From Symbiodinium natans (taxonomy: Eukaryota > Sar > Dinophyceae > Suessiales > Symbiodiniaceae): a DNA stretch of 64,000 bases. The notes under the pieces are model-generated. The model did not search any database and was not told the DNA's origin. It worked only from the letters and a program-made list of their open reading frames with translations. The position numbers and the translations under genes are program-made. The stretch spans positions 322,571 through 386,570 of the forward strand of contig CAJNDS010002256.1 of assembly GCA_905221605.1 (NCBI GenBank), written 5' to 3'. Shown piece by piece: positions 47,901 to 56,955 of this stretch (the stretch's first letter is position 1; each line of letters starts with the position of its first letter).

Positions 47901-48771
47901 AAGGATGGCGAAAGGCCGTGGCAGGGCGTGCACAGGTCAACCGTCAACGGCCAGAAAATTGGGTCACCAGACAACAAACCCTGCAAGCGCAGTCGGCGCA
48001 GGTGATCTTGGCCACGTCCATTGCAGAGTCGTCAATTACGGTGCCGGGTGCTTGGATTGGGTGGCCCGGTGTATGCAATCTGAAGTTGTGTCCAGCTGCA
48101 ATAGAGTTACATGGCCTGCACGCCGATCCCAAAATCCAACCCACTGCCTGCGGAGCGCGGACAATCATGAAAGGTAGCTTGCCAATCATACTGTTTGTTT
48201 TTTTCAATCCTGCTGCGGGGCGCGGCTATCTGCCCGAGCCATAAGCAGCCGTGGCCGCCAGCCTGCTTTCAAGTCTTAACATGGCCGCTGCGTCGTATAA
48301 AAATACGAATAATAATTAGAAATAATCAAAAGAAAAAATAATATATCATAATCATAATCAGAAGCATCAGAAAAATGATAAAAAAACAACGGATTGATTT
48401 TAGGGGACACTCCATTTACCCCCATCAACTCCGAATCGGGCAATGCAAGCTCAAGAGGCCATTTGGGGGTTTCCGAAAATAAGGGCACCCTTTTCTTGGG
48501 TCCTTGTAAAAAGGGAATCGTACGATTTGGGGGGTTTGAATTAGGGGTCCCCAACGTTCGTAAACCCCCATTTAAGCTCTTGGTTTTCCTTCGCCCGTGA
48601 CCCTCCAGCAAGCCAGGTTTAGGTTCCACTGCAGGCTTTCCCTTGGTCCCCGGTTGGCTGTAGGGTTGAGGCTTTAGGATTTAGGGTTTAGGGTTTAGGG
48701 TTTAGGGTTGGCTATTGAGGGTCCAGGCCTACTGTGCGAATCGTCGTTGACACGGGCCTTCGTCGCGTCAA
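38958..48771 (+). CDS. DEFH-box RNA helicase, HrpB-like, at least 14 exons, incomplete at the 3' side
   Basis: Superfamily 2 DEAH/RHA-type ATPase; helicase motifs occur in order. Exons: 38958-39029 (LPISETLPEILDHF), 39157-39228 (motif I PTGAGKTTIVPLALL), 39315-39361 (Ia ILLQPRRLTA), 39427-39470 (RMADLWGEPLGETIG), 39560-39609 (YRIRHESVVSNRTRVE), 39816-39870 (VVTEGVLVRMLNNNP), 39957-about 40018 (II CIFFDEFHERSVESDL), 40169-40226 (III MVVMSATFGALGEK), 40286-40332 (RLIISEGR), 40391-40457 (AFPVLVNY), 46453-46498 (FADIVAEQVETALD), 46559-46608 (EGDVLVFVPGEREI), 47651-47714 (VSPLYGTMETHEQE), 48002-48042 (V VILATSIAESSITV), 48727-about 48771 (RIVVDTGLRRVK). Most junctions agree in phase. DEFHERS and PLALL are typical of HrpB rather than spliceosomal Prp helicases. 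Motif VI (QRxGRAGR) was not found in the window, so the 3' part is missing or lies in exons I failed to see. Donors are mostly GC. Confidence 0.82.
39246..39298 (+). repeat. Degenerate TTTAGGG tract filling a helicase intron
   Basis: GGGTTTAGGGTTTGGGGTTG-type units occupy most of the 86-bp GC-AG intron 39229-39314. Confidence 0.75.
40802..40880 (-). repeat. CCCTAAA tract, left arm of an inverted pair
   Basis: About ten units with one CTCAACT interruption. A TTTAGGG tract begins about 105 bp further on. Confidence 0.9.
40985..41060 (+). repeat. TTTAGGG tract, right arm of an inverted pair
   Basis: About ten units, several of them GGGTTCA or GGGTTTG variants. Confidence 0.85.
41061..41149 (+). 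repeat. Family 2 inverted-repeat element
   Basis: Left end GTATAGTCCTCTTAGGAGCT, right end AAAAGGGGGAGTATAG, interior ACCCAAGGGAATATTA shared with 3384-3475 and 43782-43880. It abuts the TTTAGGG tract on its left. Confidence 0.65.
41245..41540 (-). repeat. Octamer array (CCCTAAAA)n, about 30 copies
   Basis: The unit is the 8-mer CCCTAAAA, one A longer than the heptamer used elsewhere, in an almost uniform array of about 250 bp. It is flanked by ordinary heptamers on both sides. Uniformity suggests local expansion of one mutated unit rather than telomerase addition. It lies inside the 6-kb helicase intron. Confidence 0.9.
41827..41855 (-). repeat. Short CCCTAAA tract
   Basis: Four clean units. 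The word GGGCATCTTTGT occurs immediately before and again immediately after the tract (41815-41826 and 41858-41869), like a target duplication around an inserted tract. Confidence 0.85.
41943..42050 (+). repeat. Compound microsatellite ACGT then ATGT then TA
   Basis: About seven ACGT tetramers, then about eight ATGT tetramers, then TG and TA dinucleotides. Each block differs from the one before by single-base change, consistent with CG-to-TG decay followed by expansion. Confidence 0.92.
42485..42516 (+). repeat. TTTAGGG tract
   Basis: Four to five units, inside the long helicase intron. Confidence 0.85.
42753..42896. repeat. Family 3 inverted-repeat element, about 30-bp terminal repeats
   Basis: Left end ATCCATAAGGGAGGGGGGTC and right end CCCCCTCACTTAAGGAT are inverted; both continue inward as CCAAGGGGGT and its complement. 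The centre is GGGAACCTTAGGG-rich. 144 bp, no reading frame. Its central GGGAACCTTGGG also occurs in the palindrome at 55430-55479. Confidence 0.75.
43239..43298 (-). repeat. CCCTAAA tract, left arm of an inverted pair
   Basis: About eight units, ending 70 bp before a TTTAGGG tract. Confidence 0.9.
43367..43432 (+). repeat. TTTAGGG tract, right arm of an inverted pair
   Basis: About nine units, three with GGGTTCA variants. A further short run lies at 43589-43609. Confidence 0.87.
43782..43880 (+). repeat. Family 2 inverted-repeat element
   Basis: Left end TATAGTCCCCCCTTCGGAAT, right end CCAAGGCGAGTAGA, interior CTAAAGGAATATTAAACGCG, shared with the other two family 2 copies. It lies about 90 bp upstream of the intronless glycosyltransferase-like frame. 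Confidence 0.65.
44031..45155 (+). CDS. Glycosyltransferase-like protein, intronless, nested in a helicase intron
   Basis: The longest credible uninterrupted frame in the window: 374 codons from ATG at 44031, stop TGA at 45153-45155. The frame stays open upstream to a TAG at 43965, and a CTCTAG at 43962-43967 could be a splice acceptor, so an upstream exon is possible. The N-terminal half has VVILAGHQ, IWFFSELEVQ, EVWEYTRANA and RYTPPGF. The C-terminal half has VVYLNMHRY, ETVRLSLLLSMGAVVLSEQS and EDLVLFEP. This order (asparagine/histidine strand, then E...R...L...GAVV.SE, then V.F) resembles the nucleotide-sugar half of GT-B, CgeB-like glycosyltransferases. The substrate is unknown. No membrane segment or signal peptide is evident. 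It is on the same strand as, and inside, the helicase intron 40458-46452. Family call from motif memory only. Confidence 0.72.
   Translation: MPTPAPLNKSVQSEARKAPHATCCYPGIRCKKNHTEEDVYNIFVLSCLPENNGNEAVEVFRPMWDTVYRGLQSRSAECGYHVFLMASHHASVNFVFPVEPRKGDVVILAGHQESQRFLELCGSTFGPREVYCIWFFSELEVQGPATYMQPGLCEVWEYTRANAPKARVVRYTPPGFLPPMNPLSANDDAVQQSVKGYNFTPAGTRPKLRFIGTGSPWRDKCRGFLKKAHNRPLLANFEEFPVWGGGWRSLVTNSGVVYLNMHRYCNDSSMYKRSPRPLETVRLSLLLSMGAVVLSEQSNVKDTEIFEDLVLFEPNLFSKLPWSSKVQKVLSDKNEYMAWQMNAYKLFKEKFNPRQVMLDANVWDGGYLARGHCA
45156..46452. other. Rest of the long helicase intron
   Basis: No exon supported. Contains a T/G homopolymer stretch (45468-45500), degenerate GGGTT-rich sequence and a TTTAGGG tract. 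Confidence 0.5.
46255..46381 (+). repeat. Long TTTAGGG tract with many variant units
   Basis: About 17 units; GGGTTCA, GGGTTTT and GGGTTTGG variants make up the 5' two thirds, clean TTTAGGG the 3' third. It ends about 70 bp before a helicase exon acceptor. Confidence 0.85.
47340..47535 (+). CDS. Candidate helicase exon
   Basis: Plus-strand frame reading AQAHRLIDESKVDLSKKIQA then LAHLRQHLPPSKFQ, between the PGEREI and SPLYGT exons of the helicase. Length and helical character fit the segment expected there, but I cannot align it to the family from memory or fix boundaries. Confidence 0.35.
48297..48385. repeat. AT-rich low-complexity stretch
   Basis: AATAAT and ATAATC-type units in the intron between the last two recognised helicase exons. 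Confidence 0.75.
48465..48569 (+). repeat. Family 1 inverted-repeat element, full length, perfect ATTT duplication
   Basis: Left end GGGGGTTTCCGAAAATAAGG and right end CCAACGTTCGTAAACCCCC. Flanked by ATTT on both sides (48461-48464 and 48570-48573). 105 bp, inside helicase intron 48043-48726. This copy gives the clearest element boundaries. Confidence 0.8.
48673..48711 (+). repeat. TTTAGGG tract ending near a helicase acceptor
   Basis: Five units, ending 15 bp before the acceptor CAG at 48724-48726. Confidence 0.88.
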
Positions 48772-48816
48772 GGCATGCCACCCAGACCGACGAACCAGGG
48801 ACCAGGGTAACGGTTC

Positions 48817-48862
48817 CCTAAACCCTAAACCCTAAACCCTAAACCCTAAACCCTAAACCCTT
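48817..48862 (-). repeat. CCCTAAA tract
   Basis: Six to seven units, opposite in orientation to the tract 105 bp upstream, so the exon at 48727 sits between inverted tracts. Confidence 0.9.
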
Positions 48863-49437
48863 GAACCTCAATTTTTCCTGAGGCAGCCCGGCTTCGTGTG
48901 GAGGTGTGGTAAGGTATGCAGGTGTGGTAAGGTAGTCCTGTAAGCGTTGAGAGACGGAGTTAGGTCAGTAGGGGTGTTTCTCTTGGGTCGCTGGATGGTT
49001 CCTTTAATCTTGTGCCACAGAAATATAAGGTCTGTGCATGCAGAAGTTGGAGCTTTCAGGGCTCAGGGTCCGGATTTGGGATGTCAGAGGGTTCGACGGT
49101 CGGGTTAATCTTTGCCGCCGCCACCATCTGGCCCGCGCCGACCGGAGGCTCAAGGCCTGTTTTCAATCCATTTTATTCCATGAGCACTACCGGTAGCAGG
49201 ACTTCACAACCTTGCGAGCGACCCTTGACTCGTCCCAGGCAAGGGCGACTTGTGTGGGGTCGGGCTTTTGAGGGTGGCAACTTTCCAAAAGTATTGGAGG
49301 CTTTCACACCCGCAGGGTCCGGACTGAATTTCCTTGAGGTCCTGCACAACTTGCTGCATGTTCCAAGTCAGTCCGAAAAGGTGGACGGAAGACAGACTTG
49401 CAGAACGCCTGTTGTGTGGATAGGGGCTCGTGACAGT

Positions 49438-49438
49438 G

Positions 49439-49484
<46 letters not shown>
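49438..49484 (+). repeat. (TG)n microsatellite
   Basis: About 22 uninterrupted TG units. Confidence 0.95.
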
Positions 49485-49486
<2 letters not shown>

Positions 49487-49709
49487 CTGTGTGTTGTTTT
49501 TGGGGCTTTGCGTATGCGTTGCGTGTGTCACTGTGCGCCTGCATCGATAGACTGAACCCAGTTGTTGAACAGGCAGAGAACGGACCCCGAACCCGGCAAT
49601 CGCCCATCGTACACACTACGCATCCATTGACTTTGTCATAGTTGGATACCATTTTACATGTTTAAGGGTACTTAAACCCTCTAAGGAATTAAAGTTAAAT
49701 TTTGCGTTT

Positions 49710-49800
49710 GATCCCAACCATGAACTAGTTGAGCAGGACTTCGAAGACCAGTTCGAGGTCATGATTCGGGCTTTGGCGGCTTGCGGCGAACTCAGAAGCA
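49710..49800 (+). CDS. Unassigned candidate exon
   Basis: The frame reads DPNHELVEQDFEDQFEVMIR then ALAACGE, acidic and protein-like. Plus strand, downstream of the helicase exons. It might be a C-terminal helicase exon, but I cannot align it. Confidence 0.35.
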
Positions 49801-51840
49801 GCCTCTGCCCGGGCACCCCTCTTTCCGCACGATATCGGTGTTCAGGGTTTAAGGTTTAGGGTGAAGGGCACTACGCTTCGGCTCAGAGATCCATGAATGT
49901 GTGCAAACGTTTGTGAGACATACGAGGACGCTCACACGATGATCACAAGCCTGGCAAAAAGAATGGAATTTCCAACCCTGAATCCTGCTGGCATCCTAGA
50001 TCTCACACCCTAAGCCCTAAGCCTACTGTGAGCTCACTACTCAGTGTTTGACTGCTTGAGCAAACAGGATGTAATCCGCTGTGCTTTGTCTCTGAGAAGA
50101 GCTCTGATGGCCCAACCCTGTGCTTGAAAAGGCCTCCACGGTCAAACTCGAAGCCCTAAGCCCCAAGCCCTAAGCCCTAAGCCCTAAATTTTCCCATATT
50201 CTTGCAAATTTAAAAAGTCATCTCAACGCGCAATCCGTTTGAGTCCAGAGGTGCCGCCTTGACCTTGACATCAGCAAGTGGCACCCAGGCCATCGGATGT
50301 TTGGGGTCTCACGGTTCGGATTTATCTTGTATCCGCCTCCGCCCCTGTCCAGAACACATTGGCGTGTTGATTAGCCAGGGTTTTTGAGAGCGGTTGAAAT
50401 CCATTCAGCGGTCCATTCAACTCCTCCTAGTGGCTACGGTTCCTCCTAGATGCGAAGAGCCATTTGTGAAAGCAAGTGTGCAGCAAGCTCCTGGCTCCTT
50501 TGCAATGCCAGGCCTGTGACAACCAGCAGGTTCACTCGAAGTCGCTTCTCCAGGCCTTCTTGGGTTTAGGGTATAGGGTTTAGGTTTCAGGGTCTAGGTT
50601 TTATGGACCAAAGAATGAGCACCACCAGCTTCACTAGCTGGTCCAAGGCTTAATTGGCAGCATTGTTATCGTAATATGTCGTAGTGTTTTCAGAAATGAG
50701 GCTCCTCATCCTGGGGTTGCTACTCGTACTTATACAACACTACTTGTTGCCATAGGTTGCAACGATAAAAATGTGGTGGGGTGTCCTAGCAAGATCAATG
50801 CAGACCACCCTGTTAGTCTGTACATGTCTGTACAAGAGGCAGAGAGGTCCATGCATACAGCAAAGCGCTCGAGGACTCTCGTGTTTAGGCGTGGTTGGGG
50901 ATGGGGAACTCAAATTGATGCAGGTGCACGGGCCAACGGACCCTGCTCCTCGAAATCATGTTGCTTGGCTGGATTGAACCCATTCAATACTTGGGCTTTC
51001 CCCCCAACATGCACTGGTTGCGCTGCACACTGCACAACTTTCACAAGCCTGACAAGAACAAAGCAAACAGCGGCAGGCCTGGTTTGCTTTTGTTACCATG
51101 CATGTGTGCCTGAAGCACCTGTGTGCCTCTAGGACGATCTGGTTGGGCTTTGCGTGGTCCAAGACGACTCCTGCTTTGATCTTCAACTGGACTGGAGCTT
51201 GGGGCGCCTTCTCGTCTCGTGTTCTGTGCTTGACATTTGAGCAATGATATTGCTGGGACGTTCCGCTCGAACGTTGCCGTAGGGACAAAGATTGGCAACA
51301 TATCCCAAGGCAAACACCCAGACTTGCAAGTGCAGGACAAGCGATGGCACAACGCATCATGGTCCAAGGCAGCGAGTTATACTAGTAGTTGCAAGACGCA
51401 ATCAGTATGTGTGATTTTGGTTCTTGGGTTTGTTTTTTTCCATGTGTTGTGACTCCATGCTAGAGTGCATCCACGTTTTATGGCAGCTATGCAGCTTCTG
51501 TAAGTTGTACTCCGACAAAAAGAGGCATCAAGCTGTCGAGCTTTCAGCATGGAACCTATTGGGCTGCTGCTATAGACAGCTTGACTTCCGTTGTTTTTGT
51601 CCACAAAACCGAAGGATGTAGTACTGTTTGAGTCGCCCTTGCGAGGCAAGACAGTTTGTGTGTAATTGGCCTGGCCCAGAATGTGTTTTGGAATGGTTCC
51701 ATCGGGAGGATCTCAATCTCAAGACCTGGAGCCCTCCTGTGTACACTTCTTGTGCAGCAAGGAATGAAGTGAAAGTATTCTATCTGACCCAGAGTCCCGT
51801 CCCATGAATTTTTCTTCTAGCCCCCCTTCTTGCGGTCCAG

Positions 51841-53999
51841 GACTATGAGTTCCCGCCTGATGCTGTACAGCTCGTTGTCGCGCGCCACGGAGAAGACCTC
51901 CGGTGGCTCGACGCGCTGCCGGGGTCCCTGACTCCCTGAGGGTTTACTCGGCTTCAGGACACTCTGGGTCGGCATAAACGGGATTGGAGTTTTCGAAGGC
52001 TGGTCCGCTAGACTGCGCTTTGGAACATTCCATGGTATTCGTCCGACTTATCTTGGCTCGCAAGCTCACGGCTCAATTGTCTCTCGCCCCCATCCAAGAA
52101 GACCACCTAAAGCGCCCCAGGCCGCAACTCCCTGCCGTGGTGTACAACCGCGGTGGGGCAGACAGCCGCGCGCTGAGCCGACACCTATAGGTTGGGGTTT
52201 TTGCAGTCCATTTCGTTGGCGTAGGTCATGCGTTGTCTCGAAAGTGGTCGAACACGCTGCGTGTATACCTATGTTTCCACATCCAATCAGAATCTTTAGG
52301 TACAAACATGCTTTGTGAACATTATGTGTGTAATACAAACCCAGTGACCTACGCTTTCGTGAGAAGACTGAGATGTGGGGAGCATTAGTGGTGGGACTTG
52401 CAGATTGGTCCAAGTCTTTGCGCCTACCCGAAGGCTCACACACTAGATGGTTGGTAGCAGTCAAGCCATCTGTCCCTGTGAAGACCGGATTCTCATTTGT
52501 AAGCTACGTGGATGGACAGATATTGCGGTTATGCTTGTTTCTTTCTATATATATATATGTATATACTTGTCTATCTATCTGTCTATCTATCTATCTATCT
52601 ACGCATCTATCTATCTCTTTCTCTCTCTCTCTCTCTCTCTTTGATGCCGTTGCCGTGGCTCGCACCTCAAGGAAAGCGCCGGAAGCAGCGACGATTTATT
52701 GTCCAATTTCTAAAGAAATCCCCATATGTTTGGTACCATCTTTAAGACCAACACGGGTGGATCTTTCTGGCTCGCGCGAATTCTAAACACGGTGGGGATG
52801 ATGCTTACAAGTATTTCAGCGTTTGCAGACCCAATTTTTGTACATTTGTTAAGGTGTCTTGCACACTGAACCATGTTTTAAAGCTCGCCAAAACACAACG
52901 ACATGCACACACCTTATCTTCAGCCATAAACTTTGCTTAAAGGAACGCTTTCTGAGCTCTGTCACAGAACAGATGTCCTGTCTTATCCTATAAAATCAAT
53001 CCAGCAGGTAGGGAAGGACAGCGACTTGCTCTCACCACAACGGTGTTTTGCAGATCCGACCGATGCTTCCAAAGGGCATAGGCTTCAGGGGCACTTGAAT
53101 GGCCCAGCGGAGGGCAGGGAGGGGGTGGGGAGGGGGGGTGGGACTGTGAGGAAGATCCCTGGTCCCACCACATTCGTCTGCGGCCGGACACTGTTCGGCT
53201 ATAGGGGGGCGCCCATTCCGGGCTAAAAGCAGCTTGTCCGCGCACGGCTGCTGGGTGCGTGCCCTGGTACACCTATATAGAAGGTTCCCTAGGCCTGGAT
53301 CTAGACGGAGTCTTGAATCTGTCAAGCGGGGTCCTAGCCACAACCGTATAGTACAGCACGGATTAATTCACATTGGCGTGAATCCAGGCTAGCTTCGTTG
53401 TTCTCGGCTTTGCCCTCAAGTTCTATATGGTAGCATAAACCTCAAGCGATTTCAAAGATCAAGATGGCCACGGTTCCCGTATAGAGCGGCGAAAACGTTG
53501 ATGATGTGGTTCACACAAGTGTGCGGATGAAAGGCTGTTTAGTCATAGAGACTTCACCTGCAACACAATCAAACATCAAACTTCTGTTGTCTCAGCCTCT
53601 GCTACCGCTTGTTCCTCTACATTGAATGCCCGAAGACTTTGGGGAGTGTGGTCTGCGCATCCGGGCAGAGGTCTGCTTCCAAGCCCGCGAGAGAATTTGC
53701 GGATAGTCTCGGAAGAGAACCACGGAAGAGAAGATGAGGCGGCACGTTTGTGATTTTATCATTTTGGGGGTCGTGGATGGGTGCCAGTTGGGAAGCGGCA
53801 TGCCTATGTTTTTTCGTGCCTGTGTGTGGATCCCATCCCTCGAACGTCCCAGTCAGAAAGCAAACCGAGCTCAGAGTAGATGCAGACGGGGTTCAGGCTT
53901 AATTCAGAGAGCGTTCAGGACCGCATGTTGGACAGGTGTTCCTCCACCACATCGTCGAGAACTACGATGCCCTACCACAGGTCGTTTCCAGCCAGGATG
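51841..53999 (+). CDS. DUF3431 family protein, at least 3 exons
   Basis: Exon 51841-51923 reads FPPDAVQLVVARHGEDLRWL then DALPG. It joins in phase (GG|G) to 52121-about 52180, LPAVVYNRGGADSR. Exon 53936-53999 reads FLHHIVENYDALPQVV and ends at a GTAGGT donor. DUF3431 proteins are defined by V-V-A-R-x-x-E-D-L-x-W-L, then a Y-N-(K/R)-G motif, then a x-x-L-x-H-I-V-x-N-Y-D-x-L-P motif; all three appear in order. The GRE-containing exon expected between 52180 and 53936 was not found, and exons after 53999 are missing. The family is uncharacterised and has been compared with glycosyltransferases; no function is claimed. Confidence 0.7.
52547..52641 (+). repeat. Compound microsatellite TA, CTAT, CT
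   Basis: TATATA run at 52547-52566, CTAT/CTGT tetramers at 52569-52613, CT dinucleotides at 52617-52640, inside the long DUF3431 intron. Confidence 0.92.
53108..53145 (+). repeat. G-rich tract
   Basis: GGGAGGGGGTGGGGAGGGGG-type run, quadruplex-capable by pattern. Confidence 0.7.
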
Positions 54000-54895
54000 G
54001 TAGGTCTGGTAGCTGCGCAAAGCAGATACTTGGACTCTTTATGTCTATATAGGAGCCAAAGCCCATCACAATCCCAGACCAATTGTCGTTGATGTAGGCT
54101 CTAAAACCACTAAAATACGATCTCAGGGGGGCGGAGGGGGGGGGGGGGTGGGGACAGGAAGCATGGCAGCTTGGCAGGTCACAGTTTTCCTTCAAGGTTG
54201 GCCTTTCGGGCACTGCCGCTTGGTTGCATCACAGAGCAGTAATACATCAGTAGACGCCATGCGATCAGCATCCTTTTTCACTGCTTGGAAACATCGCTGG
54301 GAATCTGCTGCGTAGATTGGCAACGTCTGGCTTGTGCCATGGCTCTTCATGCACCTGCCCATTGCTGCACATGGAAATTGCACAACACAACATGCGCGGG
54401 TGTTGTGACCTTGCCTGCATGTGCCGAGTCAGTGAAATCTTGCGCTCGGCAAAGGTCCTGGCTTTCTCAAAGCCGTGTCGGCCTCGGGGGTAGTGAGAGC
54501 AGTTGAACTGCGTCACACTCACATGGTGCCAATGGCATGCAGTCGTTTGATCATCTTTATCTTGTGTTGAAACACATTGCAGAGCAATGGCAAAAAGGAT
54601 TTTTTTGCTGCAGTTGTTCGACCCTTTGGACGTACTGCATCTGATCTCGGAGAATTAATTTGCCCCAGTGGCTTCGAAGGGTAGAGAGTGCGGTTTGGGC
54701 TGCTTTTGTCAAGCAGCTTCCTGCAGGTTCGCAACACCATCTCAGCAATGTTGCTGCCTGGCCAGGCGCCACCATCGCTGCTGCCGTACAGCGTGCATCG
54801 TTCGTACAAGAGACTCAGGGAACCTTATGCAGGGCATTTTCTTTACCTACCACCAAGGAAACACACAGCCCAGCTTTCCCTTTTTACGGCCACAT

Positions 54896-55095
54896 GGGGG
54901 TTTCCTATAATAGGGGCATAATAGGGGTACGCATATCATACCCCCAAAATAGAATCGAACCCCGTTAAATTTAAGAAAAAGGACCCCTAGGAGGGTTCCC
55001 CTCTCCCTTATCGCAAATCCCGTCATGACTTCAGGGATCTATAGTAGGATGCCCTTCATAACAATAAGGACCCCAAAAAGGCACCCCCGATTATC
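54896..55095. repeat. Composite family 1-like elements running into a telomere-like tract
   Basis: Left end GGGGGTTTCCTATAATAGGG, then inner segments AAGGACCCCTAGGAGGG and AAGGACCCCAAAAAGGCACC, then CGATTATCGCAAACCC, which passes without a break into a CCCTAAA tract. The repeated AAGGACCCC motif suggests two nested or tandem copies. Confidence 0.6.
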
Positions 55096-55171
55096 GCAAA
55101 CCCTAAACCCTAAACCCTAAACCCTAAACCCTAAACCCTAAACCCTAAACCCTAAACCCTAAACCCTAAAC
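55090..55171 (-). repeat. CCCTAAA tract, left arm of an inverted pair
   Basis: About eleven clean units directly continuing from the AAACCC end of the element at 54896-55095. Confidence 0.92.
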
Positions 55172-55317
55172 TGCCACAGGTAGCTGAGCTCCAAGGAGCC
55201 GCGGATGCCAGCCAAGGCTTGGAGCTCACGTAGAAGTTTAAGTACTACGAGGTCTCATGTTTTAAAGCTCAGCTCGGAGAGTCGTAGAAGATCCTGGAGG
55301 CTACAAGATCCTAAGGG

Positions 55318-55362
55318 GCTTAGGGCTTCGGGTTTAGGGTTTAGGGTTTAGGGTTTAGGGTC
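55318..55362 (+). repeat. TTTAGGG tract, right arm of an inverted pair
   Basis: About six units, 147 bp after the CCCTAAA tract. Confidence 0.88.
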
Positions 55363-55429
55363 CGTACCATGAAATGTCTGAAGCCCCAGCCTTGTTCGAA
55401 GTTATCGAGCAGCAGCCCCAATAGTTACG

Positions 55430-55479
55430 TTCAAGGAGTGGGGAGTAGTAGGGAACCTTGGGATACGGCCCCTTGAACC
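55430..55479. repeat. 50-bp inverted repeat related to family 3
   Basis: Ends TTCAAGGAGTGGGG and GCCCCTTGAA are inverted; the centre TAGGGAACCTTGGG is shared with the family 3 element at 42753-42896. Confidence 0.55.
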
Positions 55480-56824
55480 CATTCCCTGCAGGACACTAAA
55501 AACTCAGCATCCCCTTTGCTCGCTGCTTCGGAGGCCTTGCACCACTGACTGGGACGTTTTGGCAGTACAACATAAACGCGTGGAGCTCAAAGAACGGGCT
55601 TCAGGCTTTCAGGTTTCGTTGTTGGAGGAATCTTGTCAAGACTGCACGCTTCGGAGCACTTTTCCATCGCATCGATGCAGAACTTGTGCGGCGTCCGAAA
55701 GTCACATCATGCAAGCTGAGCTGTTCGCAATTCATCGCGTTCATTACTGCAGGCTCTTTGACCTTGGAACGCCATTGGGTAGGTCTATTCATACGTGATG
55801 GCTTCCGACACGACTTTAACAGGCCCAAAGCCTCCCGAAAACCCTCGACAGCGGAGGCTGGCAGGCTCGGTCTCGCCAGCTCCTTGGTCTTGGCCCAAGT
55901 CTTTGGATCTCCCATGAACCCCCCCACAAAGCTCCCTAGCACTCTCTCAGCTTCAGTACTTTCCAGGATGGGGGCCATTAGGCCTTAGAATCCCCAGAGT
56001 CAGCCCTATACAAAGGCCCTTGTTAAGGCGTTGTAGACCCATTCTGGTTCTTACTTCGTTTGCCAATTTGCTTGCGCGAGCCATGCATTTCCATCTTTTC
56101 CTTGTCTGCGTGTCCGTATGGGGTATGCGGCTGATGTACTATCCGCGCTGTATCTGGCTGCCTGCTATGTACTTCTTCGTGTTCGGCCGCTACTTGCCAT
56201 CATACCATACCATGCTCGAGTACCATACCAGACCAGATCCATACAACACCGTACCCGTTACCCACCACGCCATACCATCGGTGAGGTCTTCTATGACATG
56301 CAATGACAAGTATGGTGTACCTGATCTCCGCTTTCCAGCTTGCTGTCTCTTTTGCATTGCGCGTCTTCAGCTGATGGAAAGCCCAATCAGCGAAGCTACA
56401 TTGCCGCAAGGCATCGAAGCACTTCCCACTGGGAAGAGAGCGCGAGGCATTGAACTACGCGCGTGCCTGGGGGCCGAGACTCACCATTCAAAGTGGTTCT
56501 CAGAGCTCGGGCTTTGGGTGTTTGGTGAGTTTCTGGTGAAGGGTGGATTGGTGGGTGCAGCAGTTTATTCGTTGGGGGCGTTTGAGGGCCAACGCTACAT
56601 GAAGGGATCAGAAGTGCTGCAGAGAGCCAATGGCGCTGCTGAAGATTGGCTTCGGTAACGTTGGTGTTCAGGCGGAATTATCCGACACCCTGCGAAAACC
56701 CACTCACTCCTTGAAAGGTTGCACCAGCTTTGGCAGGTCCTCTACAACGAGACATGCACCAAAATTCTGGGCGGGGCGGCGTGCCCAGGCAGGACATCCC
56801 AAACCCCGGCATGCAGGATAAAGC

Positions 56825-56955
56825 GCCGGTTGCCGAAATTTTGGTGTACGACGTTTGGATGCTTTTGGATTGCGGGGATCTTCGAGCCTTTGCGGCTTGT
56901 TCTTTCTCGGCACATGGTACTTATATAACCTGGGAGATCTCATGGCAGTCGCCCT
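56825..56955 (+). CDS. Unassigned candidate exon
   Basis: The frame reads PVAEILVYDVWMLLDCGDLR then AFAACSFS and ends at TAG. The spacing of L, D-L and A-A-C is faintly like an F-box helix, but I do not assign it. Confidence 0.28.

Larger units (their letters stand above)
48863..51840. other. Stretch without a confirmed gene
   Basis: The missing helicase motif VI was looked for here and not found. One coding-looking exon at 49710-49800 is listed separately. Contains a (TG)n tract and degenerate CCCTAAG and TTTAGGG runs at 50005-50030, 50150-50190 and 50563-50600. Confidence 0.45.
54000..56820. other. Stretch without a supported gene
   Basis: Further DUF3431 exons were looked for and not found. 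Contains a G-run (54125-54152), a composite family 1 element, an inverted pair of telomere-like tracts, a short palindrome and a CCATA-rich run (56205-56275). Confidence 0.45.
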
